Positions 33,539 to 44,620 of a stretch of 64,000 nt of DNA are shown here, one piece after another. Origin of the DNA: Lathyrus oleraceus (lineage: Eukaryota > Streptophyta > Magnoliopsida > Fabales > Fabaceae); assembly GCF_024323335.1 (NCBI RefSeq), contig NC_066585.1:536170082-536234081 (forward strand). The letters run 5' to 3'. The translations under genes were made by a program, and so were the position numbers. The notes beneath the pieces were generated by a model. It saw only the letters and a program-made list of their open reading frames with translations. It searched no databases and was not told where the DNA came from. Numbering within the stretch: the first letter of the stretch is position 1; the number at the start of each line of letters is the position of its first letter.

Positions 33539-35996
33539 TTAGAACTTATCTACAGGTACACCATCTCTTGTAACATCATATGCTTCCCTACTCCTTGTTT
33601 TCTTCATGCCAGCTGTCACATAGAGCTTCGACCCTTCGGATAAAATGGTCGTCACTTTTACCCAGATAATGACTTTCGTCTTCATTCCATCTATGTCTGC
33701 TAGCTTTCCTTTCTCCAGATAACCTGTCACGGAGGTGAAGAAGCGCAACACAGATGAATCCCTGTAACCTACTTCACATACCTGAGGAACAAAGACTACA
33801 AGCTTTCCCGTCTCTTCGTTGAATTCGTAGTTTGTTGCATCACGAGGAAAGATTCCTATTGGTAGATCATACTCCTTTAACAACTCCGGTAATGGCTTCT
33901 GCATCTTTCCTGTCAAGTGATATAATCAAGTTCCCTTCAATATAGAAATCTATCTTTTGATGCTGTACAACTACTATTATTGCTATGTCAAATAGAACTA
34001 TGTGATTTGAAATCATGTGACAAAAGTGCATTTAATAGATTTCAATAACAATCATAGCTGTTATATCAAGTAGGATCTTCATAATATTCACACTTATTGC
34101 TTGAGGAAACCCTTTTTTGTTTTGTTTGGCCGAGAAGTAAAATATGACAAATCATTATTTCAGCCAAGAAAACCTTTTGTATAATAAACAATTCATGAAG
34201 TAGAGAAATATAGCAGAACCACTAGCAGCAAACGGTTTTAGAAAATTTATGTTAACAAAACTATAGAAGGAAAGGCAGCAAATTGATGGTTCTACGTAGG
34301 GGTGGCAAACGGGCAATGCCCGCCCCGCAAAAAATGAGGCGGGCAGGCATAGATGAGGATGCGGGCCTAAAATCCCGCACAAAAAGTGAGGGCAGGGCGG
34401 GCCCGTGGACACTGCACATTTTAAACCTAAAAATACAAATTTTATGTTAAATTCTATGGCCACAAAAAAACGGGGTGGGGCGGGGCGGACACATTAGAGG
34501 GTGCGAGTCTAAACCCTTGGCCCGCCCCGCACTTAAATGTTGGAAAAACAGGCATGCCCAACGGGTCGGACCCGTTTTGCACCCCTAGTTCTACGGCTCT
34601 AAATTGAACAACCTGTTTCAGTTCTTCATTTTCATTCTAAATCCACAACACATGTCCTGATATCTAACTGATATCAATATGCACAGAAAAATAACACATT
34701 ACATCCATCCTAACCAAGTGTCTTTTGATCCATTTTTCGATCATTTTTTAATTTGGGATTACAGGATTAAACACAAATGAAATCTCAAATATTACATGGG
34801 TTTCATAATTAGCCAGGACTTGAAAGATAAACATTTGAGCAATAAATGAAAATAGGAAATACAAACCTTTTATTTTGTTGACCAGCCATTTGGTTCCTCC
34901 TTCGATACTGTTTGATATTGACTACATATCAAAAGAAAGAACGTGTCAATAAAGACACAACCCAAGCAATGAAATTGAAAATTCTTGTTTGACATTTATT
35001 GTAGTTTTGGGAAGCATTTACTTTCAAAATAGAACATATGAGAGGGGTCATATTTCATTATCTCTAACAGGAAGATAAGGTTTCTAACAAAGCTAATGGT
35101 GGATTATACAATCACTTAATGTGGCATTACTTCAAACTTGTGTAATCAAATTAGAACCATTATATCTACGGGTGATTTATAAACCTAAGTTGCAGAGCTT
35201 AACCACTATCCCATATGCTATTCACAACTTAAATATCCCTAAAAGGCACTCAAACTAGATAAACCTACTTCTCATATAACAACTTCACTACTCCGTCACC
35301 AAGGTTCTAAAAATAGGTCTGTTCCCGCAAAAACGGTCATGACAAAAATGGTATAGGAAGGAGCCGATACCGATATAGTTATTCACCGTTTTTATGATAA
35401 AAAACAAATTATGGTTAATTCACACCGCGACGATCACAATCAGTATCGTAACACACCTATACAGACCGAAATCGCGAAAGCCTTTACAAGAATCATCTCA
35501 TTAGTTATAACATCTTATCTTAAGAATTAAACCATATATAATATAACATGGCTATATTTCTTTCATATCTATAACTAAAATTAGGTTTATGGCTACATTT
35601 CTTTTCACCAAAATCAACATAAAACTCTCCTATCAACAAAAATATAATATTTTGAGCTAACTATTTACCAATTAAAAATTCAGATATCTTACAACAGAAA
35701 CATTTTTTAAAATACCCTAAACATTCATTTTTTCATCTAAGTAATACAAAATCATACCAAACAACAATAAAAATTGATGATATGTAACAGCATGGTTCAA
35801 TTTCCATAAAAATTAACAATTTTTGAAACGTTTTTCAGATCATGTATATCCAATAACAATTAATTGAAAATTTGAAAAAAATTGAAATTAGGAGATTTAG
35901 GTTTAATACATTGATGTCATCACCGACGGAAGTAAGCTCTTTGTTGGCTTTCTGGTTGAACCAATAGGATCCAACCTTGCTGAACATTTGATCCAT
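33539..35996 (-). CDS. DUF538 family protein (PF04398), three exons
   Basis: Spliced model on the minus strand: exon 1 35996-35910, exon 2 34921-34867, exon 3 33909-33539. All junctions are GT/AG and the total is 513 nt, a 170-residue protein. It starts MDQMFSKVGSYWFNQKANKE, continues through SISNSIEGGTKWLVNKIKGK, and has the family hallmarks LPELLKEYDLPIGIFPRD, CEVGYRDSSVLRF and VTGYLEKGKLADI; it ends DGVPVDKF. Length and ends are those of the family. DUF538 proteins are plant-specific, single-domain beta-rich proteins whose biochemical role is not settled; stress-related roles and binding of bacterial lipopolysaccharide or chlorophyll have been proposed. No signal peptide or membrane segment is seen. 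The 5' leader lies at about 35997-36100 with a CT-rich stretch. A MITE sits in intron 2. The frame is open with no damage, so I regard this as the only clear ordinary host gene in the window. Confidence 0.9.
34297..34587. mobile_element. hAT-type MITE in intron 2 of the DUF538 gene
   Basis: The 291-bp GC-rich element starts TAGGGGTGGCAAACGGGC and ends CCCGTTTTGCACCCCTA, an inverted match. It is flanked by the perfect 8-bp duplication GTTCTACG (34289-34296 and 34588-34595), the size expected for hAT. Short G/C blocks (GCGGGC, GCCCGC) allow strong folding. It has no coding capacity. Confidence 0.93.
35010..35900. other. Intron 1 of the DUF538 gene
   Basis: AT-rich, with no coding frame and no clear repeats. 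The intron runs from 34922 to 35909 between GTATT and a TAG acceptor. Confidence 0.6.
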
Positions 35997-36221
35997 CTTC
36001 TTCTACAACACAAAACTCCAAAACGCAAGTCGTTTTTGATTCAAAAGGTTCTCTCTCTTCGGTTCGGTGAGAGAAAGAGAAAGAAACAAAGATGAATGTG
36101 AACGTGATGAAGGAGAATCAAGTTACCAGCTTCTTCGCAAGGACTTTTTCGTCATTTTATTTATTTATTCGTTGTTAATATTATCGTTTTTAAATTTCAC
36201 TTTTCTTTGCGTGGAAAGAAA

Positions 36222-36752
36222 AGATTTTTTTTTAAATAATTAACATTTTAAAATAATATACTAAAATAATTATATTTTAATTTATTTATCAAACTAACTA
36301 TATTTTATGTAAAATACGAGAGCATGCGCTCCTGTAATCCAAAATATATAAGCAGGTGCCACTGCAATTAACGTATGCACATAAAATATAAAAGCATGCG
36401 TCACTGCAATTGATGCATGCATGTATAATATAAAAACGTGACGTATATATATGTAAAATGCATGAGTATGTGTCATTATAATTATCACTGCATGTAAAAT
36501 ATAGGAGTATGCATAACTACAATCTATGCATATATATGTAAACAAATAAAGGAGTAGCCACATGCATGCGCTATTGCATGTGACGAATTAACGTGTATGT
36601 GTCATTCCGAATACAACTTGATCAATAATTGTGTCATAATAAATAGCATTTTGACTTTTTTATATAAAATAGTTATAATGATAAATACTTTAAAATTGTG
36701 ATTATTTTCGTATTATTTTTGAAAAAAGTAATTATTTAAAAAAAATCAAAAG
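36222..36752. mobile_element. Non-autonomous MULE-like relic
   Basis: The ends GATTTTTTTTTAAATAATTA (36222) and, inverted from 36752, GATTTTTTTTAAATAATTAC match and continue with similar AT-rich text. Between them GCATGCG, GCATGCGTCACTGCAATT and TGCATGCGCTATTGCATG repeats resemble the subterminal words of the MULE at 13851. No gene inside. Limits are approximate. Confidence 0.5.
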
Positions 36753-38033
36753 GACAACTGTATATATTTTTAAAATATATTTGATAAAAGGAGTCAATAA
36801 AAATGTAGTTTGATATAAGAAAAAATAAGAAAATAATTTTTTATTTATTTTGTTTTAAAATAACTTTTACTATAAAAATATCAGTAGTCAACTCAAACTT
36901 ACAATTATTAAAAAATCTACCAAAATGTAGTTGAGTTTTTTCCATTTATAAACTATGCAATTTAAAATCTTAAAAAAATATATACTCTCTGTCAATGCGA
37001 ACAAATCTTATGACATGTCTCTATTTTGTTGGGATAATTTTTTTATATAGTAAAATGGATATTCATTAGCCAAGTGGAAAGAATAAGCACTTTATTTAAA
37101 TTAGAGAAATAAAACTCTAGGCAAGCAAAGCAACTTAAACAACAAAAAGAAATCTTATAAAAAATATTTACTCATGTTTAGGCATAGAAATAATATGTCG
37201 GCAAGTTTTGTGGTTCATCACATTTATACCAACTAATCGTAGCTGTGGCCTATGCTTCTATTGCATGAATCTCATGTCACATGCACACACAAAAATTAAA
37301 AATTAAAAAATGCATAAAAAAATAAAGCAAAATCTAAGCAAATGAAAATATTATCACAAAGTACAAGTTGTACTTTGATTATGTACCCAATTATTAACAT
37401 TAATCTATTTGTCATAGTAATTTTATATGGACTTAATAATCTAGTTTCCATAATAATAGGTTTTTATGATGTTATTTAATTAATAAATATGTTCGGTGTT
37501 AGTTATAACTCTTTTGATGTAATAGCAAAGTTAATTATTTATGTATCTTCTTCTTGTTGTTTCTATAAAAATGTAAAGATGCTTGATTGAAAAAAGGAAA
37601 AGCATACAAAGAATGTGTCTCTTCACATTAAAGCACCAAGAAAGTCATATGCAAATTGGGGTAATGCAGTTGGATCACTCGATATTATATTAACAAGGGT
37701 GTTATATATTAATTATTATTTTTAAATATAAATTAAAGTTTTGACACGTGAGTTAAGCTCACTTAAATCAGTTTTTTATTTCTCAAAATTTAGAAATTAT
37801 TATCCGATAAATAAAACCGAATTAAACCAAACTAAATCAAGACGATTTAGATTAATCTATCAATTTAATTTTTTATGAATTTTTTATTATGTTTAATCAA
37901 CAATAAATAAATAACAAGTTATTCATACATTTCTCGACTTTTATGTGATAATTATTACACAATTTACTATTGTAATTTCACACAGACAAATTGTCATTTC
38001 ATTGTCTTCCAAGTTCAATGATGAATCTCACAA
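36753..38033. other. AT-rich intergenic DNA
   Basis: No coding signal, RNA gene or terminal repeat seen before the MULE target duplication. Confidence 0.55.
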
Positions 38034-38042
38034 CAATTTTTC

Positions 38043-38530
38043 GGCAAATTTATCGAGATAACCCACTTTTTCGAAGAAATTCCCAAAATAACCCACTTTT
38101 CAGGAAAATTCCCAATCTACCCCACTTTTAGGAGGAGGCGCCAATTGGATTGGCGACCCCTCTTAAAAATTACAAGGAGGCGCCAATCCAATTGGCGACT
38201 CCCTTAAAAAAGCCTCAAATGAAAAAACCTCCAACATGAAAGTTGTAGATCTTTTCAAGACAATGAATTTGGATATAAATTTTGCATCATTTGGATTTTT
38301 TATGAGAAAGTTATGGGCAGTTGAAGTTGGACTTCTGAGTTTTTCAACTGTAATCTGACCTATAATGTCTTGCATTATTTCATGTGTTTCTTTTAGAGTT
38401 ATGAAATTTTGTCCAACATAACATTTGAAGTAGACATCTTAAATTTTCCAATGCACTTGGTCCCACCTCAAAATAATAAAAAATGAGTGAGTTAGGTCCC
38501 TGCGAAGTTGACCCAAAATTAGGGTTTCTG
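38043..38530. repeat. Left TIR of the MULE
   Basis: The match to the inverted right end runs from GGCAAATTT through two GGCGCCAAT hairpin motifs (38136-38210), the block ACATGAAAGTTGTAGATCTT and TTGGTCCCACCTCAAAATAA, to about the CCCAAAATTAGGGTTT block at 38513-38528. Confidence 0.88.
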
Positions 38531-38577
38531 TCAAAATGACCTATAATGTTTTGAAATGAATGATGAGCTTCCAAGTT

Positions 38578-40164
38578 TCAAATGGATTTTTGATGAACAT
38601 GAAAGTTGTTCATATGGCGACTGTTACAGTAGACATGTGTAGAAGGAGGATCATGCCATCCGTTGTCATGGTTGTTGTAGGCACTTTCAATGGCAGCATG
38701 TCTATCTGAAATCAAACATAGATTGGCTTGTGGAGCGACATGCGTTCTGAGATGTCGAAGAAAGAAACCCCATCCACCAGCCGTTTCACCTTCAACAAGA
38801 GCAAAGGCAATGGGAAATACATTGTTGTTACCGTCTTGTGCAACTGCCATGAGCAAAGTACCCTTGTATTTTCCGTATAACCAGGTGCCATCAATTTGCA
38901 GGAGAGGTTTGCAGAAAGCGAAACCTTTGATGCACGGGTCAAATGCCCAAAAGAGACGGTGAAATATTCTATTACTTGTAGCACAGGTTCCGTCTGGCAT
39001 CATTGCTGGCACTGTCTCCAGAATTGCCACAGTTCCTGGGACATAAGTTTTTAGTGCCCATAAAAACCGTGGTAATTCCTTGAATGAGTCCTCCCAGTTG
39101 CCGAAAACCTGTTCAACAGCCTTTGTCCTCGCAATCCATGCTTTCTTGTAAGATGGAGTATAATTATATGTTGTTCGGATATGGGATATAATTATACTCA
39201 CCTTCACTGATGGGTCTTTATTTACCAATGGCAGAATGTCTTGACATATCAAAGCTGTGCTCAGTTTACGGTGATCTTGTTCAACGTTAGTTGCAACGCA
39301 ACTGTGTGGTGGGTCTATTGAAGCGATCTCCCAAGAGTCATTTTTCTTCTTGTAAGATGCAGCCAAACGAAACTTACAAAGCATGTTACGACATTCGATA
39401 ACATACCTTCTAGAATCAGTGCGTTTCACTGTAAAGTCAGCAAAGTTGTTCATGTGGTATTTTTTGATTGCCAAGACACATTCTTCTTTGGTACGAAACA
39501 TGTCTCCCACCTTTAATTCGCCTACTAGTCTCGGATACGGATTATAGAAGACATTGTTGGACGTTTCATCGTCGTGAAGATCCATATTTGTCATATGTTG
39601 AGGAGGATTATAGGCATGACTAGGAGGTATTAGTGGTGGTTGAGCCTCATCTTCATCGTCGTTATTCAGGATGTGATCAACCTGTATCTCAGTCTCCTCT
39701 TCTTCTTCATCAACAACGTCGACCTCTACTTCTGCTTCTGGGTTGAGTTCATCTGACCATTGTGCATCATCTGCAGCATCTTCACCAGCGGGATCCTGAT
39801 CGGTTAGTTGAGACTGTTGAGACGGTATACATGGTTGTAGAGTAATGTACAACTCGATACAATCCATGCCTGAATGTTCATGACTAAGGAACATGTTTTC
39901 GACATCTTCATCGTCTCGTATCTTAAGGGGGAAAAACTTGCATTGACCATTCTCAAAAAATATAGGATTTTGATATGTCATCTTTGACACAATACCTGAT
40001 GCTATAAAGGATTGTATTCTTTTTTTGAAATGCAAAAAGGTTGCATTTCTCTTCATCGTGACTCTAATGGTATCAGTGTTTCTAAAATAAAAACCATGAA
40101 GCTCAGACTCAAAAGTTTCACCGTTGCAGTGAACGTTGATACTGTATAATGATGAAGATGACAT
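38578..40164 (-). pseudogene. MULE transposase, C-terminally truncated
   Basis: An open frame of 528 codons. The N terminus (residues 1-110) is a PB1-like region with KIRDDEDVENMF. An acidic linker follows (about 140-170, with DEEEEETE). Then comes the MuDR DNA-binding domain (about 215-300: KVGDMFRTKEECVLAIKKYH, CNMLC-like CRNMLCKFRL, PPHSC) and the MULE transposase domain from about residue 400. DGTW (D425) and SDRH (D487) are the first two catalytic acids. After THVYC at about residue 516 the family sequence stops and the frame runs into unrelated TIR-side DNA. The third acid, the rest of the domain and the SWIM/zinc-knuckle tail are missing, so catalysis is not expected. DNA binding could persist. 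The frame has no internal stop, so the deletion is recent. Full-length relatives are roughly 700-800 residues. Confidence 0.85.
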
Positions 40165-40236
40165 TTTGGAGATGAAAACTATTTTGCAAGTGCAGATGAA
40201 TGTGAGTGAAGTGTCTTGGATGTTGATAGTAAGACA

Positions 40237-40245
40237 CTTAAATAG
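40237..40245 (-). promoter_or_regulatory. TATA-like box of transposase gene
   Basis: CTATTTAAG on the minus strand about 75 bp upstream of the ATG at 40164. Confidence 0.45.
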
Positions 40246-40720
40246 ATGGTATCAGTGTCTCACATGCTAGCTAGTTCTGAGATGATGTGTCGGACATTGA
40301 AGCTACTCTGAGATAATGTGTCAAGCATGCAAGTCATTTCTGAGATGAGGTGTCTGTCATGCAATACAGTGTGAGTTGATGTGTCAAGCATGCTAGCTAG
40401 TTATGAGTTGATGTGTCTGTCATGCAAGACAGTGTGAGTTGATGTGTCAAGCATGCTAGCTAGTCAAGACAGAAGTGAGTCTTCAGCATGCAGGATACTA
40501 GAGAGCCACGTGTCTGAGATGATGTGTCAATCCTGCAAGACAGTGTGAGTTGATGTGTCAACCAGGCAAGCTATCAAGAAGTTAGTCATCAGCATGCAGG
40601 AGACAAGACAGACACGTGTCAGACACCTAAGATGGTCAGAGATGATGTGTCAATCATGCAAGCCATCCATAAGTGAGTTGTTCAGCATGCAGGAGACAAC
40701 AATGCCACGTGTCAGACATG
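40246..40720. repeat. Tandem repeats in the divergent promoter region
   Basis: Words GATGTGTCAAGCATGCTAGC, TAGTTATGAGTTGATGTGTC and GTCATGCAAGACAGTGTGAG recur in about six imperfect units of 55-70 bp. The array lies between the two divergent genes and could hold repeated protein-binding sites. Confidence 0.8.
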
Positions 40721-40726
40721 CAGAAG

Positions 40727-40905
40727 GTGGCGCCAATTGGTTTGGCGCCTACACTTAAGGCTTGTACATGGTCGCCAATTTGAATGGCGCCCCCATGGAG
40801 TCAGTCCTCGAAACCAAGCATTCAGAACTAGCCTTGCATGCATGTACCCTATGGTGTCGCCAATTTGAATGGCGCCCCCTCTTTATTATTGTACATGGTC
40901 GCCAA
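40727..40905. repeat. Internal GGCGCCAATT hairpin motifs
   Basis: GGCGCCAATTGGTTTGGCGCC is split here as GGCGCCAATTGG and TTTGGCGCC (40730-40750), followed by two GTCGCCAATTTGAATGGCG copies (40770 and 40856). The same words mark both TIRs, so terminal-type motifs are also placed next to the PMD promoter. Confidence 0.8.
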
Positions 40906-40958
40906 ATGAGGTGGAGACACCATGCAAACACAATTTTTTATGCTCTCCTCCATTTGCC

Positions 40959-40965
40959 TATAAAT
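40959..40965 (+). promoter_or_regulatory. TATA box of the PMD gene
   Basis: TATAAAT within GCCTATAAATTCATCC lies 129 bp before the PMD ATG and is followed by a CT/AC-rich leader typical of plant 5' UTRs. Confidence 0.6.
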
Positions 40966-41087
40966 TCATCCACTCCTTCAACAATTCTTCCACACCAACA
41001 TTCTCACTACTTCATCTACATTACTTCTTTTACAATTTCATCTTCAAAAAAATCTTCCAATTTCATCTACACCAACTCCCCAACAAT

Positions 41088-43291
41088 ATGTCTTTACTCA
41101 CAATGGGCGAAGCACACAGAGGAACAGTTGCAAACATTGCAACATACGTAAGTTTTTTCTTATACTAATTTTTTATGTTTCATCTCCACCAACCCCATTT
41201 TATTTTGAAATACCAACTTAGTCAAGTGTTATATTATTTCTATTATAGGATGTATCAAGGTTTCGAACTCGAGTCCACGAATTTGTCCCAATGGACCCGA
41301 TGATTCAACCTTATGTTGAACTTGCCGGTTTTGGTCACATTAGCAAGATTATGTCTTGGTCTATAGATAACAAGTTCATTCTAGCCTTATGCGAAAGATG
41401 GAGGCCAGAGACACACACATTTTGGTTTCCAACCGGTGAGTGTACCGTGACGTTAGAAGACGTCTACATGCTTTTAGGACTACGAATTAAAGGCAAAGCT
41501 GTTAATGGTAAGACCAACTATGCAAATTCAATTTGCATGGAGCTTTTAAACACTGATTTGTTAGATGATAATGCTAGAGGTCAAGGTATACTACTCTCAC
41601 GCCTAAAGTCATATTATAATAGTTTTTATTTAGATGAGCATTCTACCGAAGATGCTCAAATCATCAAAACTAGGTGTTACATTATGTTGTTACTAGGATC
41701 CTTTTTATTTCCCGAAGGTAGTGGTTCTAGCATGCATATTATGTACTTACCTTTACTTAGACATATAGATAGAATAGGTAGTTATAGTTGGGGATCCGCA
41801 TGTCTAGCCTATCTTTATAGTTCGTTGTGTAAAAACTCCCACAAAGATACATCTACGTTTTCTGGATGTGCTGTTTTACTACAAGCATGGGGATGGTCAA
41901 GACTACCGTCTCTAGCACCGGTCAATAACAACCCCTTCACTTTTCCATATGCAAAAAAGTAAGTTGTTTAAATTGCTATATCTTTACTTCCTTCCTTACA
42001 GTTTAGTACCCATAACTAATTTATTTTAACTTTTTGGTGTAGATGGTCGGCATGCGGTATGAATTACAGCAGATGTCCGAGACACTGTATTACTCAGTAT
42101 CGCAACCTGTTGGATCACCTTCGACCGACAGACGTAAGCAAAATGACTTCATTAATTCGTCATATTATGTTGACTTTTTTTACATTCATTTAAATCCTAT
42201 CGTCTTTAACATTTCAGTTCATTTGGCGTTCATACCTTAATATGGATCACGAGCATCAGATCAACCCTGAAGACGCAGCCGTATGGACAACATGCACACC
42301 GATAATACGGTTCACAACAGTGGAGATGCACAACACCGATCGTGTGAAGCTGCAGTTCGGTATGGTCCAGAATATCCCAGACCCCTCAGCTAGCCTAGGA
42401 GAATGGCATATGCGTAAAGTGAACGACCAATGGAACTACAACCCTTGGCAACAATTCGCAAGATCAGAGTGTCGCAAGTGGAAGCACCGTCATGACCATG
42501 TCTTAACTGACGCAGTCATGCCAAATGAGGTAAAACCAAGTCGTACTTATATGGCTTGGTATAGATCGGTTGGATTTCAATTCATCGCCGATGATATGTA
42601 CCTCTATGACCCACGCCAGACAAGTTACACACAAGAAGGATCAACATCTAACCCCCAACAACAATCTCAGCCCGGTTACTCACAACCACCTATCCGTCAA
42701 ACTTTCCGTTCCACAAACACACAAACATACAACCAAAACATGCCATTCACCCAACCCCAATACCAAGAACATCCCCCATACCACCACCAACAAATGGACC
42801 ATCAACCTTCGACCGAACATCGCTTCGCACCCACACCATCACCCTACCAAAGTCGCCTTAGCCAAAACACTAACCGCCCCTCCTCCTACCGTAGCCAAGA
42901 ACCCCAAACATCACAATACCAAAACATCCCACAACCATACCCTTTCCAAACACCCCAACAACCTTTCCAACCGTTCCTAGACCCATCATTCACACCCATG
43001 TCTCCCTTCAACCGTCCCGGTCGCCCATCCATGAGTCAACCACACCCCAACTTCTCTGGCATGGGTCATGAGCTCAGCTACGCCGGTACACCATCATTGA
43101 ATACAGAAGACTATGCTGAGTTGGCTGAATACCTCAACGGATCTTCTCCTGTAGGAGGTAATGACGCTCCTGGACCATCAGATGAACAAACACCGGTGCA
43201 GAATCGTCAACGTGGGTTAGGGCCAAGGGTTAGGGTAGCTAGGGGATGTGGGACCGGAGGTCGGTTAGGTGATCCCGGTCATCGCCATTAG
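41088..43291 (+). CDS. PMD (plant mobile domain, MAIN-like) protein, four exons, intact
   Basis: Exons 41088-41147, 41249-41958, 42043-42133 and 42218-43291 have GT/AG borders and consistent phases and give 644 codons plus stop. The start MSLLTMGEAHRG has a TATA box upstream. The PMD/aminotransferase-like domain (PF10536) covers about residues 20-400, with ELAGFGHISKIMSWSIDN, FWFPTGECTVTLEDVYMLLG, TRCYIMLLLGSFLFPE, YLPLLRHIDRIGSYSWGSA and HQINPEDAAVWTTCTPIIRF. A long Gln/Pro/His/Asn-rich tail follows (about 420-580), then a basic Gly/Arg end (RGLGPRVRVARGCGTGGRLG). No stop or shift interrupts it. Arabidopsis relatives MAIN and MAIL1 act in the nucleus with the phosphatase PP7L in silencing transposons. 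What a transposon-borne copy does is unknown; it may counteract or redirect silencing. Annotation pipelines often name such genes as long-form PP7 homologues, although no phosphatase domain is present. Confidence 0.9.
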
Positions 43292-43454
43292 GATTCTTTG
43301 TGTAAAATCCAAATTTTATTAATATCAATTCGTATTATGTCAAATTTATCTTTGTGTAAACTCCAAACATTAGGTTTCTTTCATAATTCTAAAATAAACA
43401 CATATCATAATACAAAACATTATAGGTCAGAAACCCTAATTCAAGGGCTTGTTA

Positions 43455-44230
43455 TTGTTATGTTGAAGGGCTTGAATTTGGTCCCTTTTGGCAAAATTCA
43501 CATACACATGTTTTGACAGAAACCCTAATTTTGGGTCAAGTTTGCAAGGACCTACCTCACTCATTTTTAATTATTTTGAGGTGGGACCAAGTGCATTGGA
43601 AAATTTAAGATGTCTACTTCACTTGTTATGTTGGACAAAAATTCATAACTCTAACACAAACACATGCAATAATACAAAACATTATAGGTCAGATAACAGA
43701 TAAAATGTCAAAGAGTCCAAGTTCAGGTGCCCATACCTTTCTCATAAACATTGCAAATGATGCAAAACTTTAGTCCAAATTCATTATCTTGAAAAGATCT
43801 ACAACTTTTATGTTGAAGGTTTTGTCATTTGAGGCTTTTATCATTCAAACTAAAGGGCTTGAAGTTGGTCCCTTTTGGCAAAATTCACATACACTTGTTT
43901 TGACATAAACCCTAATTTTGGGTCAAGTTCGCAAAGACCTAACTCACTCATTTTTAATTATTTTGAGGTGGGACCAAGTGCATTGAAAAATTTAAGATGT
44001 CTACTTCAAATGTTATGTTGGACAAAAATTCATATTCCTAAAAGAAACACATGCAATAATACAAAACATTATCGGTCAGATAACAGTTCAAAAACTCAGA
44101 AGTCCAACTTCAACTACCCATAACTTTCTCATAAAAAATCCAAATGATGCAAAATTTATATCCAAATTCATTTTCTTGAAAATATCTACAACTTTCATGT
44201 TGGAAGTTTTTTCATTTTAGGCTTTTTTAA
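43455..44230. repeat. 387-bp direct duplication next to the right TIR
   Basis: GGGCTTGAATTTGGTCCC at 43468 recurs as GGGCTTGAAGTTGGTCCC at 43855, and the text after it stays parallel (GGCAAAATTCACATACAC, TTTTGGGTCAAGTT, GTGGGACCAAGTGCATTG) for the length of the unit. The inner part of the right TIR is thus present twice, in direct orientation. Confidence 0.85.
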
Positions 44231-44464
44231 GGGAGGTGCCAATTGGATTGGCGCCCCCTCTTAAAAATTACACATAGGCGCCAATTGGATTGGCTAGGGC
44301 AGGTGCCCTAGCCAATCCAATTGGCGCCTCCTTGCAATTTTTAAGAGGGGTCGCCAATCCAATTGGCGCCTCCTCCTAAAAGTGGGGTAGATTGGGAAAT
44401 TTTTTGAAAACTGGGTTATTTTGGGAATTTCTTCGAAAAAGTGGGTTATCTCGGTAAATTTGCC
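43905..44464. repeat. Right TIR of the MULE
   Basis: The inverted complement of 38043-38530. It is longer than the left TIR by about 75 bp, because it contains the hairpin at 44276-44329. Confidence 0.88.
44276..44329. repeat. Perfect 26-bp hairpin in the right TIR
   Basis: Arm 44276-44301 (starting AGGCGCCAATTGGATTGG) and arm 44304-44329 are perfectly complementary around a 2-bp centre GG. The left TIR has only a single simple GGCGCCAAT motif at the equivalent place. Confidence 0.95.
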
Positions 44465-44620
44465 CAATTTTTCAATGAAACAGTATTTTGAATATCATAT
44501 CAATATAATACATGAAGATAGCCTAATAACCGTTAAAACAAAAGAAAAAGAAAATAAAAAAGTCATCTATATGTGAGAGACTAAGGCAGCAAAATGAATC
44601 CATTTTCATTTTAGTTTGCA

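Larger units (their letters stand above)
38043..44464. mobile_element. Complete MULE with truncated transposase and intact PMD gene
   Basis: The 6422-bp element is flanked by the perfect 9-bp duplication CAATTTTTC (38034-38042 and 44465-44473), the size made by Mutator-like transposases. It starts GGCAAATTT(A)TCGAGATAACC, and the inverted right end starts GGCAAATTTACCGAGATAACC. The TIRs stay alignable for about 490 bp. Two genes diverge from the middle: transposase leftward from 40164 and PMD rightward from 41088. Both TIRs carry GGCGCCAATTGGATTGGCG motifs. The right side has gained a 387-bp duplication and a long hairpin. It is younger than the related copy at 13851. Confidence 0.93.

Noticed and set aside
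33539..33916. DUF538 as a single-exon gene of 125 residues
   Set aside because: The apparent start is a TTG within the splice acceptor region; two upstream exons join in phase and give the normal family N terminus.
42570..42980. 136-codon frame within the PMD gene
   Set aside because: An alternate frame of the Pro/Gln-rich PMD tail; low complexity keeps it open.
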